Translations under genes and position numbers: made by a program | The notes under the pieces: model-generated | Databases searched by the model: none | Told to the model about the DNA's origin: nothing | What the model saw: the letters and a program-made list of their open reading frames with translations, nothing else | Shown here: one piece after another, positions 1-8,840 of the stretch | Layout: the number at the start of each line of letters is the position of its first letter | How positions within the stretch are numbered: the stretch's first letter is position 1 | Origin: Microbacterium paulum | Lineage (GTDB): Bacteria; Actinomycetota; Actinomycetes; Actinomycetales; Microbacteriaceae | NCBI RefSeq assembly: GCF_015707995.1 | Contig: NZ_JAAGRY010000015.1 | Span: forward strand, 1 to 53,578 | Direction of reading: 5' to 3' | DNA length: 53,578 nt

Positions 1-10
1 CTTCCGATCT
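1..10. other. Illumina adapter remnant at contig edge
   Basis: The first ten bases, CTTCCGATCT, are identical to the 3' end of the standard Illumina adapter (which ends GCTCTTCCGATCT). They are followed at once by in-frame SDR coding sequence that lacks its expected N-terminus. This is most simply untrimmed adapter rather than genome. Confidence 0.75.
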
Positions 11-616
11 GCCGTGCGGGTGCTCGCGGCCGAGGGGGCCCGGGTGATCGCGGTCGGCCGCGACGACGCGCGGCTCGCGCCGCTCCGGGCACTCGGCGCT
101 CAGACCGCCGTGTGCGACCTGGGCGACGAGGCACCCGTCACCGCGCTCGCCGCGCGGCTGCACGCCGAGGGAGTGCGGATCGACGGAGTGCTGCACCTCG
201 TCGGCGGGTGGCGCGGCGGCGGCGGGCTGCCGGGTCAGACCGACGCCGACTTTCGCTTTCTCGAGGGCGGGCTCACCGCCCTGCGGCACGTGACGCGGGC
301 GTTCTGGGCAGACCTTCTCGCGTCGCCCGCGGCGCGCGTGGCGATCGTCTCGTCGACCGCGGTCGCGCGGCCACTCGCCGGCGGCGCGAACTACGCAGCC
401 GTGAAAGCCGCCGAAGAGGCGTGGGCTCGCGCCCTCGCGCAGGGGTTCGCGAAAGAGGCCCGCGACGGCGGGCACGCGCTGCGCGCGGCATCCACGGTGT
501 TCCGCGTGCGCGCCCTCGACGGGTTCGAGACCGAACTGGCCCACGCGTTCTGCGGACTGTGGAGCGCCGCGGCCCCCGACGTCAACGACCGCATCATCGA
601 CCTCGCCGGCGCCTGA
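11..616 (+). CDS. SDR-family oxidoreductase, 5' partial
   Basis: This is the C-terminal three quarters of a short-chain dehydrogenase/reductase, an NAD(P)-dependent oxidoreductase whose substrate cannot be told. The second half of a Rossmann unit is visible (EGARVIAVGRD, then a CDL segment for the adenine pocket). It is followed by the LVGG strand, the catalytic serine in IVSSTAV and the YxxxK motif as NYAAVKA. The glycine-rich TGxxxGIG turn that should lie about 10-20 residues earlier is missing, so the gene starts outside the window. The GTG at 14 could serve as a start but would leave a protein unable to bind cofactor. The frame stays open through positions 11-13, after which the adapter begins. 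Confidence 0.85.
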   Translation, partial: AVRVLAAEGARVIAVGRDDARLAPLRALGAQTAVCDLGDEAPVTALAARLHAEGVRIDGVLHLVGGWRGGGGLPGQTDADFRFLEGGLTALRHVTRAFWADLLASPAARVAIVSSTAVARPLAGGANYAAVKAAEEAWARALAQGFAKEARDGGHALRAASTVFRVRALDGFETELAHAFCGLWSAAAPDVNDRIIDLAGA

Positions 617-661
617 CGCCCCGCACCACCCGCACGCTCACCGCCCGTTCCGGGCCCGAAC

Positions 662-667
662 TAGGCT
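662..667 (+). promoter_or_regulatory. -10 box TAGGCT for the threonine aldolase gene
   Basis: TAGGCT fits the actinobacterial TANNNT -10 pattern and ends 8 nt before the GTG start at 676. Transcription would then start at or next to the start codon, giving a leaderless mRNA. No clear -35 is seen and no Shine-Dalgarno sequence fits. Confidence 0.55.
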
Positions 668-675
668 GGATACCC

Positions 676-1755
676 GTGACCACCCTGCATGACACCGCCG
701 TCCGCGGCTTCGCCAGTGACAACTACTCCGGCGTGCACCCCGAGGTACTCGCGGCGATCGCCGCCGCCAACGACGGGCACCAGATCGCCTACGGCGAAGA
801 CGCCTACACCGCCCGTCTGCAAGAGGTGTTCGCCCACCACTTCGGCGAGGGCGTAGAGGCCTTCCCCGTCTTCAACGGCACGGGCGCGAACGTCACGGGG
901 CTGCAGTCGATGCTGCCGCGGTGGGGCGCCGTGATCGCCGCGTCGACCGCGCACATCAACGTCGACGAGGGCGGGGCGCCCGAGCGGGTCGCGGGGATCA
1001 AGATCCTGAATGTGCCGACCGATGACGGAAAGCTGACGCCCGAACTCGTCGACCGCGAGGCGTGGGGCTGGGGCGACGAGCACCGCGCCCAGCCGCTCGT
1101 CGTGTCGATCACGCAGTCGACCGAGCTCGGCACGCTGTACACGCCCGACGAGATCCGCGCGCTCGGCGATCACGCGCACGAGCGGGGCATGCGCCTGCAC
1201 CTCGACGGGGCGCGACTGTCGAACGCGGCGGCCGCCCTCGACCTGCCGCTGCGCGCGTTCACGACCGACGTCGGCGTCGACGTGCTGAGCTTCGGCGGCA
1301 CGAAGAACGGCGCTCTGGGCGGCGAAGCCGTCGTGGTGCTCGACCCCGCGGCATCCGACGGCCTGCTGTTCCTGCGCAAGCTCAACATGCAGCTCGCCTC
1401 GAAGATGCGGTTCATCTCGGCGCAGCTGATCGCCCTGCTCGAGCCCTCGACCGATCCCGCCGGCGAGCTGTATCTGCGGAACGCCCGGCACGCGAACGCG
1501 ATGGCGGCGCGGCTGCGCGCCGGCGTCGAGGCGGGCCTCGCCGACGGCTCGATCGCGGGCGTCGCCTTCAGCCAGCCCACACAGTCGAACGGCGTGTTCG
1601 CGACCCTGCCGGTGGGCGTCGCCGACGAGCTGCGCAAGGCGTTCCGCTTCTACGACTGGGACGCGTCGAAGAACGAGGTGCGCTGGATGTGCTCGTTCGA
1701 CACGACCGAAGACGACGTCGACGCGTTCGTCGCAGAGCTCGCCCGGCTCACCTGA
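676..1755 (+). CDS. Low-specificity L-threonine aldolase (PLP)
   Basis: PLP enzyme of fold type I, beta-eliminating lyase / threonine aldolase family, 359 residues. It would cleave L-threonine or L-allo-threonine to glycine and acetaldehyde in the cytoplasm. The N-terminus has the family-typical FASDNYSGVHPEV and the Y-GED segment. LHLDGARLSNA carries the PLP-contacting Asp, and FGGTKNG carries the Schiff-base lysine (about Lys210). The GTG at 676 was chosen because the homologous protein begins just before FASDN, and a TAGGCT -10 box lies 8 nt upstream; the frame is open further upstream, but that part is out-of-frame SDR sequence. It stands alone: the next gene is on the other strand. Confidence 0.92.
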   Translation: MTTLHDTAVRGFASDNYSGVHPEVLAAIAAANDGHQIAYGEDAYTARLQEVFAHHFGEGVEAFPVFNGTGANVTGLQSMLPRWGAVIAASTAHINVDEGGAPERVAGIKILNVPTDDGKLTPELVDREAWGWGDEHRAQPLVVSITQSTELGTLYTPDEIRALGDHAHERGMRLHLDGARLSNAAAALDLPLRAFTTDVGVDVLSFGGTKNGALGGEAVVVLDPAASDGLLFLRKLNMQLASKMRFISAQLIALLEPSTDPAGELYLRNARHANAMAARLRAGVEAGLADGSIAGVAFSQPTQSNGVFATLPVGVADELRKAFRFYDWDASKNEVRWMCSFDTTEDDVDAFVAELARLT

Positions 1756-1798
1756 GGCCTTCGCGGGGTCTGCGGCCGCGCCCGCCTCGTTCGAACCG

Positions 1799-2414
1799 TT
1801 ACTCGGCACGGCCTCGGAACGTGGAGACGGGGCCGAACGTAGACCACCCGAGGGTCTCGTAGAGCTTGCGTCCGCTGACGCTCGCCGTGAGGACGCCCGT
1901 CGTCGCGTGATGGTCCGCTGTCCAGGCGGCGAGGCCTGTCATGACCTGGCGTCCGAGGCCACGGCGGCGGAACGCGGGCATCGTCTCGATGCGATCGAAC
2001 ACCGCGTGAACCGCCTGCACAGCCACTTGGCCGCGCGCAGCCAGCTCCCCGTCGATATCGATTCGCGCATGGGCGACCGGACCGTCATGCTCGATCACGA
2101 CACCAGCGGGAACGCTGCCCGGCTCCACACGTGCGGTCATCATGCATTCACTCCCGGACACGCGGTCGAGAGAACCCACAGCGGCACCTACGGACGCATG
2201 AATCTCGCCGATGAACGTCAGCCACACGTCGGGAGGCGGTCGTCGCCTCGACAAGGCGGTGGGCTTCCGCAAGCGACGGGCTCGCAGCGATGCGCTCCTG
2301 AGAACGAGTCTCTGCCGCAACCTCGACGAGCCAGCTCTCACCGTCCCGACTCCACGACATCTGCCGGGAAAGACACCACCCCGTCACCCGTCGCCCCACC
2401 AATGCGCTCGTCAT
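1799..2414 (-). pseudogene. GNAT-family N-acetyltransferase, frameshifted
   Basis: Two overlapping frames together make one GNAT protein of about 204 residues. From the ATG at 2414 (AAAAGGAC upstream) one frame reads MTSALVGRRVTGW and continues to SLAEAHRLVEATTA. A single-base change near 2231-2236 then moves the sensible reading to the next frame (PDVWLTFIGEIHASVG) and on into the acetyl-CoA-binding half, with FDRIETMPAFRRRGLGRQVM and the C-terminal LYETLGW. Unrepaired, only a 114-residue half protein from the ATG at 2143 remains, which is short for the fold; the first frame runs on as Arg/Cys-rich nonsense to 2148. The substrate is unknown. The lesion could be a real mutation or an assembly error. 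Confidence 0.7.
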
Positions 2415-2650
2415 CGTCGTCCTTTTCGTCTCGTCAGGGGCAGGTGGCGCGGACCAGCGGCCTTTCGCTGACCTACCGTCAGCTAGCGGACTCACCGTCA
2501 CGCTCCCCGCGAGCGACTCCCGTCCGCCTCACGGATCGTCGGATCGGTGGTGCGGATGTCACCGAGTGGGGCACACCAGACGACACCAGCCCCACGGCTC
2601 CGACGGATGGTGACGTGGGCGCCACCCGAACCAGGCATCGCCCGGAGGCG

Positions 2651-4000
2651 TCAGGCCTCGGTGGTCTCGTCGAGGCCCGAGTCGGCGAGCGGCGGCTCGG
2701 CGGCGGCCTCGAGCACGGCGGATGCCGCGTCGCCGGCGCCCTCGGAGCGCATGAGCTCCTTGACCTCGGCCATGAAGCTCGTCAGCTGCTGCTGCTGCCA
2801 GCGCAGGCTGCGGGTGCGGTCTTCGGCGTCGCGCAGCACCGACTGCGAGTGCTGGGTGACCGTGTCGATGATCTTCTGCGCCTTGGTGCTGGCACGGTCG
2901 AGGATCTCGCGCGAGCGCAGCTTGGCGTCGGCCTCGAGCTGCTGCGACTGCGCGCGCATGAGCTTGTCGAAGTCGTCGGCCTTCGCCGTGATGCGCTGAG
3001 CATGCTCGATCGACGCCGTGACCTGGTCGTTCGCGTCGGCGGTGATGCGCTCGGCGTGCGCGACGGCCTGGTTGTGCAACACGAGGAACTCCTGCTGCGC
3101 GTCGTCTTGCCGGCGGGTCAGCGCCTCTTCGAATTCGAGGGCGCGCATGCGCTGCTCGCGCACGGCCTCATCGGCCTCGGCGCGCGACTGCTCGCTCTCG
3201 CGGGCGACGAGCGACCGCAGGGCCGCGGCACCCTTCTCGGCTTCGGTGCGGATCGCGGCCGCCTCTTGATCGGCCTGCGCCACCTTCTCGGCGGCGTGCG
3301 CCGCTTCGCGCTCGAGCTGGGCGCTGTGGGCGGTCAGCTCGGTCTCGATGCGCAGCCGCGCCTGCGCGGCGTCGGTCTCGGCCTGCGAGCGCAGCGTGTC
3401 GGCGTCGGCCTGTGCGGCGGCACGCTGCGCGGCGATCTCGTCGCGGGCGGCCTCGAGCAGGCGGTCGGCCTGCACGCTGGCGTTCTTGATGATGACGGAT
3501 GCCTGGTCTTCGGCGACCCGCAGCACCTCTTCGAACCGTTCCCGGCCCTTGGTCGATTCGTCGGCGGCGTTGACGAGCTCGTCGGAGAGGGTCTGCACCT
3601 TGTCTTCGGCGTTGGTGGCGCGCGCCTGCTCGACCGCGAGATCGGCCTCGAGGCTCGACAGCTTCGCCTCGAGCTCTTCGATGGTCGAGAGGTGGGTCTT
3701 GACCGTGAGGGCTGCGCGACGGTACTTGTCCTTCAGCTGGGCGAGCTCTTCGGAGCTGCCGTTGTGCCGGCGGGTGAGCTCGGCGATCGCGGCGTCGACC
3801 TCGGCCTTGTCGTAGCCGCGGAACGTCGTCGTGAACTCGACCTGGCCGCCCTGACCGCTCTGACCTGCGCGCGCCGGAGCCGGCCCCACAGACCCCGCGG
3901 TTGCGCCGGCCATCAGCTCGTCGAACGGCGACACCGACGAATCGCTCGTGCCGGCGGCTCGCGCGGCGGGGTTCTCGGTGTTTTCTGGCAGGTCGGACAC
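2651..4000 (-). CDS. DivIVA-like long coiled-coil protein
   Basis: This 449-residue, highly charged Ala/Glu/Arg-rich protein is almost entirely coiled coil from about residue 65 to 420. A disordered Gly/Ala/Pro-rich N-terminus of about 55 residues leads into FRGYDKAEVD (60-69). That motif resembles the membrane-targeting start of DivIVA/Wag31-type cell-division and polar-growth scaffolds. No membrane segment or enzyme motif is visible. It probably organises cell-pole or septum proteins, though it is much longer than Wag31 and may be a paralogue. The GTG at 4000 is preferred because GGAG lies 8 nt upstream and the extra N-terminal frame is Arg/Pro-rich and noncoding in character. Confidence 0.72.
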   Translation of the reverse strand: MSDLPENTENPAARAAGTSDSSVSPFDELMAGATAGSVGPAPARAGQSGQGGQVEFTTTFRGYDKAEVDAAIAELTRRHNGSSEELAQLKDKYRRAALTVKTHLSTIEELEAKLSSLEADLAVEQARATNAEDKVQTLSDELVNAADESTKGRERFEEVLRVAEDQASVIIKNASVQADRLLEAARDEIAAQRAAAQADADTLRSQAETDAAQARLRIETELTAHSAQLEREAAHAAEKVAQADQEAAAIRTEAEKGAAALRSLVARESEQSRAEADEAVREQRMRALEFEEALTRRQDDAQQEFLVLHNQAVAHAERITADANDQVTASIEHAQRITAKADDFDKLMRAQSQQLEADAKLRSREILDRASTKAQKIIDTVTQHSQSVLRDAEDRTRSLRWQQQQLTSFMAEVKELMRSEGAGDAASAVLEAAAEPPLADSGLDETTEA

Positions 4001-4073
4001 GGGAACTCCGCTTCGAGGCAGGCGCCGCAGGCGCCGGGGTGGGGGATGGCGGCTCGGGTAGGCCGACACACGA

Positions 4074-4079
4074 ATCGTA
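4074..4079 (-). promoter_or_regulatory. -10 box TACGAT upstream of the DivIVA-like gene
   Basis: On the minus strand the bases read TACGAT, a good TANNNT -10 element, about 75 nt before the GTG start. The leader between them contains a short GGCGCC...GGCGCC palindrome (about 4021-4035). Confidence 0.4.
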
Positions 4080-4143
4080 CCCGAACGACGCCGTCTTTCC
4101 GCGGCCTCGCGCCGTGAATGGGCGGGCGCCGGTCACGACGAAG

Positions 4144-6123
<1,980 letters not shown>

Positions 6124-6130
6124 GGTTCCG

Positions 6131-6136
6131 AGCCTA
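6131..6136 (-). promoter_or_regulatory. -10 box TAGGCT for the M3 peptidase gene
   Basis: The minus strand reads TAGGCT seven bases before the ATG at 6123, consistent with a leaderless transcript. Confidence 0.55.
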
Positions 6137-6198
6137 CGCGCCGGGCCCGACACCGCCACGGCGCGCGCGGCCGGCCGGCCGCCAGCGAGGCGAGTAGG

Positions 6199-7014
6199 TC
6201 AGCGACGCCGCAGAATCATCTCGGTGACGCTCGGCGTGAACCGGCGGGCCACATACGAGACCGCCTCGTCGACCCCGAAGGCCCGCGTCGAATTCCCCAC
6301 GCGCACCCACAGTTCGGTGCTGCCGCCCGCGCTCACGAAGACCGGTTCGGCCGCACGCGGGCACCGCACGATGCAGATCTCGGCCCCGTCGACCCGCGCG
6401 AAGCGCAGACGCGGCAGCGCGGCGGCGTTCTTGCCGAGCGACGAGGCCAGCATGTCGCGCAGCCACAGCTCGAACCGGTCGGCGTCGGGCGTCCGCAGCG
6501 TCGCGTAGTCACGGTCGAGCCCGATCGGCGTGCCCGCGTCGTCGACGCCGACCACGAGCGTGCCGCCCGCACTGTTGAGGAAGGCGGCGACGGTCTTGGC
6601 GACCACCTGCTCCATGCGCGCGTCTTTCTTCTCTTCGCGCACATTCCAGCGGGCCGTCTCTTTGAACTCGACCCGGTCGCTCTCGCCCGCCGCGAGCATC
6701 GCGGGAACGTCGGCGTTCCCCGATCCCCCGGTGATCACGGCGGCGATTCCCGCCGCGAGGAACGACAGCCCCACGCTGCACGCGAAAGCGAGCACGATCG
6801 TCGTCGGCATCCACAGCCGCAGACCCGAAAACAGGCTGCCCGCCAGCAGCATGCCCGCGCTGAGCCCCAGGATCGACACGAGGATCATGACCGACAGCGG
6901 CAGCGACAGCCGCCGGCGGAACACGCGCTGCACGACCCATGCGATGCCCGTCGCGACGAGCAGCGCGATCGGCAGGGCGATGCCGAACTCGATCAGCGCG
7001 TCACTGCGCCCCAT
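6199..7014 (-). CDS. Membrane-anchored AlbA_2/Schlafen-type ATP-binding protein
   Basis: This 271-residue protein has three hydrophobic N-terminal segments (about residues 9-27, 38-60 and 70-95). They are followed by a soluble AlbA_2 (Schlafen AAA_4-like) domain from about residue 110. Diagnostic parts are ESDRVEFKETARWN, VAAFLNSAGGTLVVGVDDAG and the final EICIVRCPRA...YVARRF region. AlbA_2 domains bind nucleotides or nucleic acid and usually occur in soluble regulators or defence proteins, so the membrane anchor is notable. The start codon overlaps the stop of the upstream DUF4916 gene as TGATG, so the two are translationally coupled. The function is not known. Confidence 0.75.
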   Translation of the reverse strand: MGRSDALIEFGIALPIALLVATGIAWVVQRVFRRRLSLPLSVMILVSILGLSAGMLLAGSLFSGLRLWMPTTIVLAFACSVGLSFLAAGIAAVITGGSGNADVPAMLAAGESDRVEFKETARWNVREEKKDARMEQVVAKTVAAFLNSAGGTLVVGVDDAGTPIGLDRDYATLRTPDADRFELWLRDMLASSLGKNAAALPRLRFARVDGAEICIVRCPRAAEPVFVSAGGSTELWVRVGNSTRAFGVDEAVSYVARRFTPSVTEMILRRR

Positions 7015-7700
7015 CAGCGCAGCGCGCCGACCGACGCGAGCGCCTGGCGCACGAGGATCGAGCGACCGCCCTCCATCTCAGAGGCGAGGGATTCGGACGA
7101 CGCCTCTTCGGGCGACATCCAGGTCACTTCGAGCGCGTCTTGGCGCGGCTCGCACGTGCCGGTGACGGGCACCACGAACGCGAGCGACACGGCGTGCTGA
7201 CGGTCGTCGTGGAACGCGGTCATGCCCGGCAGCGGAAAGTACTCGGCGACCGTGAACGGCACCGGCTGGGGCGGCAGCAGCGGGAAGGCCATCGGGCCCA
7301 GGTCGTTCTCGAGGTGGCGGAACAGCGCGTCGCGCACGGTCTCGCCGTAGCGCACCCGGCCCGACACGATCGAGCGGGTGATCTCGCCGAGCGGGGTCGC
7401 CCGCAGCAGCACGCCCACCTGCGTCACCTGGCCCATGCCGTCGGTGCGCACGGGGATCGCCTCGACGTAGAGGATCGGCAGGCGCCGACGCGCCTCGGCC
7501 AGTTCGACCTCGGTGAGCCAGCCGGGGTTCGCGGCGTTGCCGGGAGCGGGCGAGCCGAACGAGCCGTCGCCGAGTGGATGCCCCGGAGAGCCCGCGCCCC
7601 CGCCGCCGAAGCCTCCGCCGCCGAGTCCGCGCAGCGGATCGCGCGGGTTCCCGTCGTCGTCGCGCTCGTTCGGATCGGGGTCGGGGGTGCGGACGGCCAT
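7014..7700 (-). CDS. DUF4916 (NUDIX-like) protein
   Basis: This 228-residue protein has a disordered Gly-rich N-terminus (residues 1-50) followed by a domain I recognise as the actinobacterial DUF4916 family, a NUDIX-fold relative. Characteristic pieces are PGWLTEVELAEARRRLPILY, the VSGRVRYGET and RHLENDLGP segments, FTVAEYFPLPG and the HAVSLAFVVPV strand. A complete NUDIX box (GX5EX7REUXEEXGU) is not seen, so nucleotide hydrolysis cannot be assumed. AGGAGG precedes the ATG at 7700. It is the first gene of a two-gene unit with the membrane AlbA_2 protein. Confidence 0.78.
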   Translation of the reverse strand: MAVRTPDPDPNERDDDGNPRDPLRGLGGGGFGGGGAGSPGHPLGDGSFGSPAPGNAANPGWLTEVELAEARRRLPILYVEAIPVRTDGMGQVTQVGVLLRATPLGEITRSIVSGRVRYGETVRDALFRHLENDLGPMAFPLLPPQPVPFTVAEYFPLPGMTAFHDDRQHAVSLAFVVPVTGTCEPRQDALEVTWMSPEEASSESLASEMEGGRSILVRQALASVGALR

Positions 7701-7790
7701 GCCTCCTGTATACCCCGAAGCCCGACCTGTGCGGGACATCCGTGCGGGACTTCCATGCACGAGGTCGCACCCTCCTGTCAGGATGTCGGA

Positions 7791-8498
7791 ATGAGCGATG
7801 CACCCCACGACATCGGCGCGGCGGGCGGCCTGGGCGCCGACTCGGCCGCCGACGCGCCGCAGCTCGACGACGCCGCCGTGCTGTGGTCGGCGCCGCCCGA
7901 AGAGCGCGCGGGCAGGCCGCTGCTGGTGCTGCTGCACGGTTACGGCTCGAACGAGCGGGACCTCTTCGGGCTCGTGCCCCATCTGCCGCAGGAGTTCGTC
8001 TACGCCGCGGTGCGCGCGCCGCTCTCGCCGCCTTTCCCGGCGCCGGGCTGGTCGTGGTTTCCGATCGAGGGTCTGCACGCGAGCGACCCGGCCGCTGCGA
8101 CCGCGGCAGCCGTCGCGTTCGCCGACTGGGTGTCGCGGGCGACGGATGCCGAGACGCCCGTGGGCCTGCTCGGGTTCTCGCAGGGCTCGGTCATCGCCCT
8201 GCAGGCGCTGCGGCTTCACCCCGACCGCTTCTCGTTCGTCGTGAACCTCGCCGGCTTCGTCGCCGACGGCGACCTGCCGACCGACGCGGCCCTCGCCGAG
8301 CGCCGACCGCCCGTGTTCTGGGGGCGCGGAGCGCGCGACGAGGTGATCCCGGCCGACCGGGTCGCCCACACGATCGAGTGGCTGCCCCGCCACGTCGAAC
8401 TCAGCGGACGGGTCTACCCCGGCCTCACCCACAGCGTGTCCGAAGAAGAGCTCGCCGACGTCGTCGCATTCCTCGGCACACGGCTCGACGCGCTCTGA
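7791..8498 (+). CDS. Alpha/beta hydrolase (phospholipase/carboxylesterase type)
   Basis: This 235-residue serine hydrolase belongs to the carboxylesterase/phospholipase family that includes YpfH. The oxyanion segment LLHGYGSNERDL (about 48-59) and the nucleophile elbow GFSQGS (Ser130) are clear. The acid lies in GARDEVIP (Asp183) and the base in GLTHSVS (His214), so the triad is complete. There is no signal peptide. The N-terminal 25 residues are low-complexity Ala/Gly/Asp. The ATG at 7791 is chosen; an in-frame ATG at 7755 exists but would add unlikely sequence. It is divergent from the DUF4916 gene, with about 90 nt between them. Confidence 0.88.
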   Translation: MSDAPHDIGAAGGLGADSAADAPQLDDAAVLWSAPPEERAGRPLLVLLHGYGSNERDLFGLVPHLPQEFVYAAVRAPLSPPFPAPGWSWFPIEGLHASDPAAATAAAVAFADWVSRATDAETPVGLLGFSQGSVIALQALRLHPDRFSFVVNLAGFVADGDLPTDAALAERRPPVFWGRGARDEVIPADRVAHTIEWLPRHVELSGRVYPGLTHSVSEEELADVVAFLGTRLDAL

Positions 8499-8572
8499 GC
8501 GCGCGAGGTCGGGGACCGGCTCGCGCGCAGAGGGCGCGAGGCGGCGGTCTGTCGCGGGTGCGAGGCATCCGT

Positions 8573-8578
8573 TAGGCT
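8573..8578 (+). promoter_or_regulatory. -10 box TAGGCT of the ABC-F leader transcript
   Basis: TAGGCT at 8573-8578, with a weak CTGTCG 18 nt upstream, would place the transcription start near 8586. That is roughly 255 nt ahead of the ABC-F start codon. Confidence 0.45.
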
Positions 8579-8614
8579 GTTCCGCGTTCCCCGTCCCGAG
8601 TGTGAGGAAGACCG

Positions 8615-8641
8615 TTGAAGGGTTTCGACGCCGCGCTGTGA
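8615..8641 (+). CDS. Candidate leader peptide (8 residues)
   Basis: A TTG-started frame encodes MKGFDAAL and stops with TGA. GAGGAAG lies 4 nt before the start, a near-ideal Shine-Dalgarno spacing for such a short frame. Its codons contain the sequence able to pair with the two downstream repeats, so ribosome position on it could decide the fold of the leader. The alternative GTG frame at 8602-8652 has no ribosome site. Confidence 0.4.
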   Translation: MKGFDAAL

Positions 8642-8652
8642 TCTCGCGCTGA

Positions 8653-8667
8653 GCCGTCGACCCTCCG
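8653..8667 (+). repeat. 15-bp direct repeat, copy 1 (ABC-F leader)
   Basis: GCCGTCGACCCTCCG is identical to 8732-8746, 79 bp downstream. Both copies are complementary to part of the short leader frame. Confidence 0.8.
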
Positions 8668-8731
8668 TTCACTCCCACGGGCACCCGTTTTTCCGGGTCA
8701 TCGACGCGCCTGCGCACCCACCCCCGCGCCG

Positions 8732-8746
8732 GCCGTCGACCCTCCG
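8732..8746 (+). repeat. 15-bp direct repeat, copy 2 (ABC-F leader)
   Basis: Second exact copy of GCCGTCGACCCTCCG, about 95 nt before the ABC-F start codon. Confidence 0.8.
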
Positions 8747-8840
8747 CCTCCCGCGCCGCGCGCTCGCTCTGCGAGCCCTTCGCCGCCTCGGAGCCGCCCG
8801 GTGTCGCCGCGCCTCGCGCCCCGACACTCCGGAGGACACC

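Larger units (their letters stand above)
8586..8840 (+). promoter_or_regulatory. Long 5' leader of the ABC-F gene, attenuator-like
   Basis: This stretch holds no ordinary gene. It contains an eight-codon reading frame with a strong ribosome site and two identical 15-bp repeats (8653-8667 and 8732-8746, GCCGTCGACCCTCCG). Between the repeats is a hairpin/T-run segment (about 8677-8698). AGGGTTTCGACG inside the small frame (8619-8630) can pair with CGTCGACCCT in either repeat, with a two-base bulge, giving mutually exclusive structures. That design is known for ribosome-stalling attenuators ahead of antibiotic-resistance ABC-F genes; its operation here is inferred. The leader ends with the ABC-F ribosome site GGAGG at about 8831. 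Confidence 0.5.

Noticed and set aside
2148..2501. A stand-alone small protein resembling a HicB-like antitoxin
   Set aside because: Its C-terminal part is Arg/Cys-rich nonsense, and its good part joins in another frame to the GNAT domain, so it is better explained as the N-terminus of the frameshifted acetyltransferase.
8602..8652. A 16-residue GTG frame in the ABC-F leader (VRKTVEGFRRRAVISR)
   Set aside because: It has no ribosome site of its own, whereas the overlapping TTG frame at 8615 does. Kept only as an alternative.
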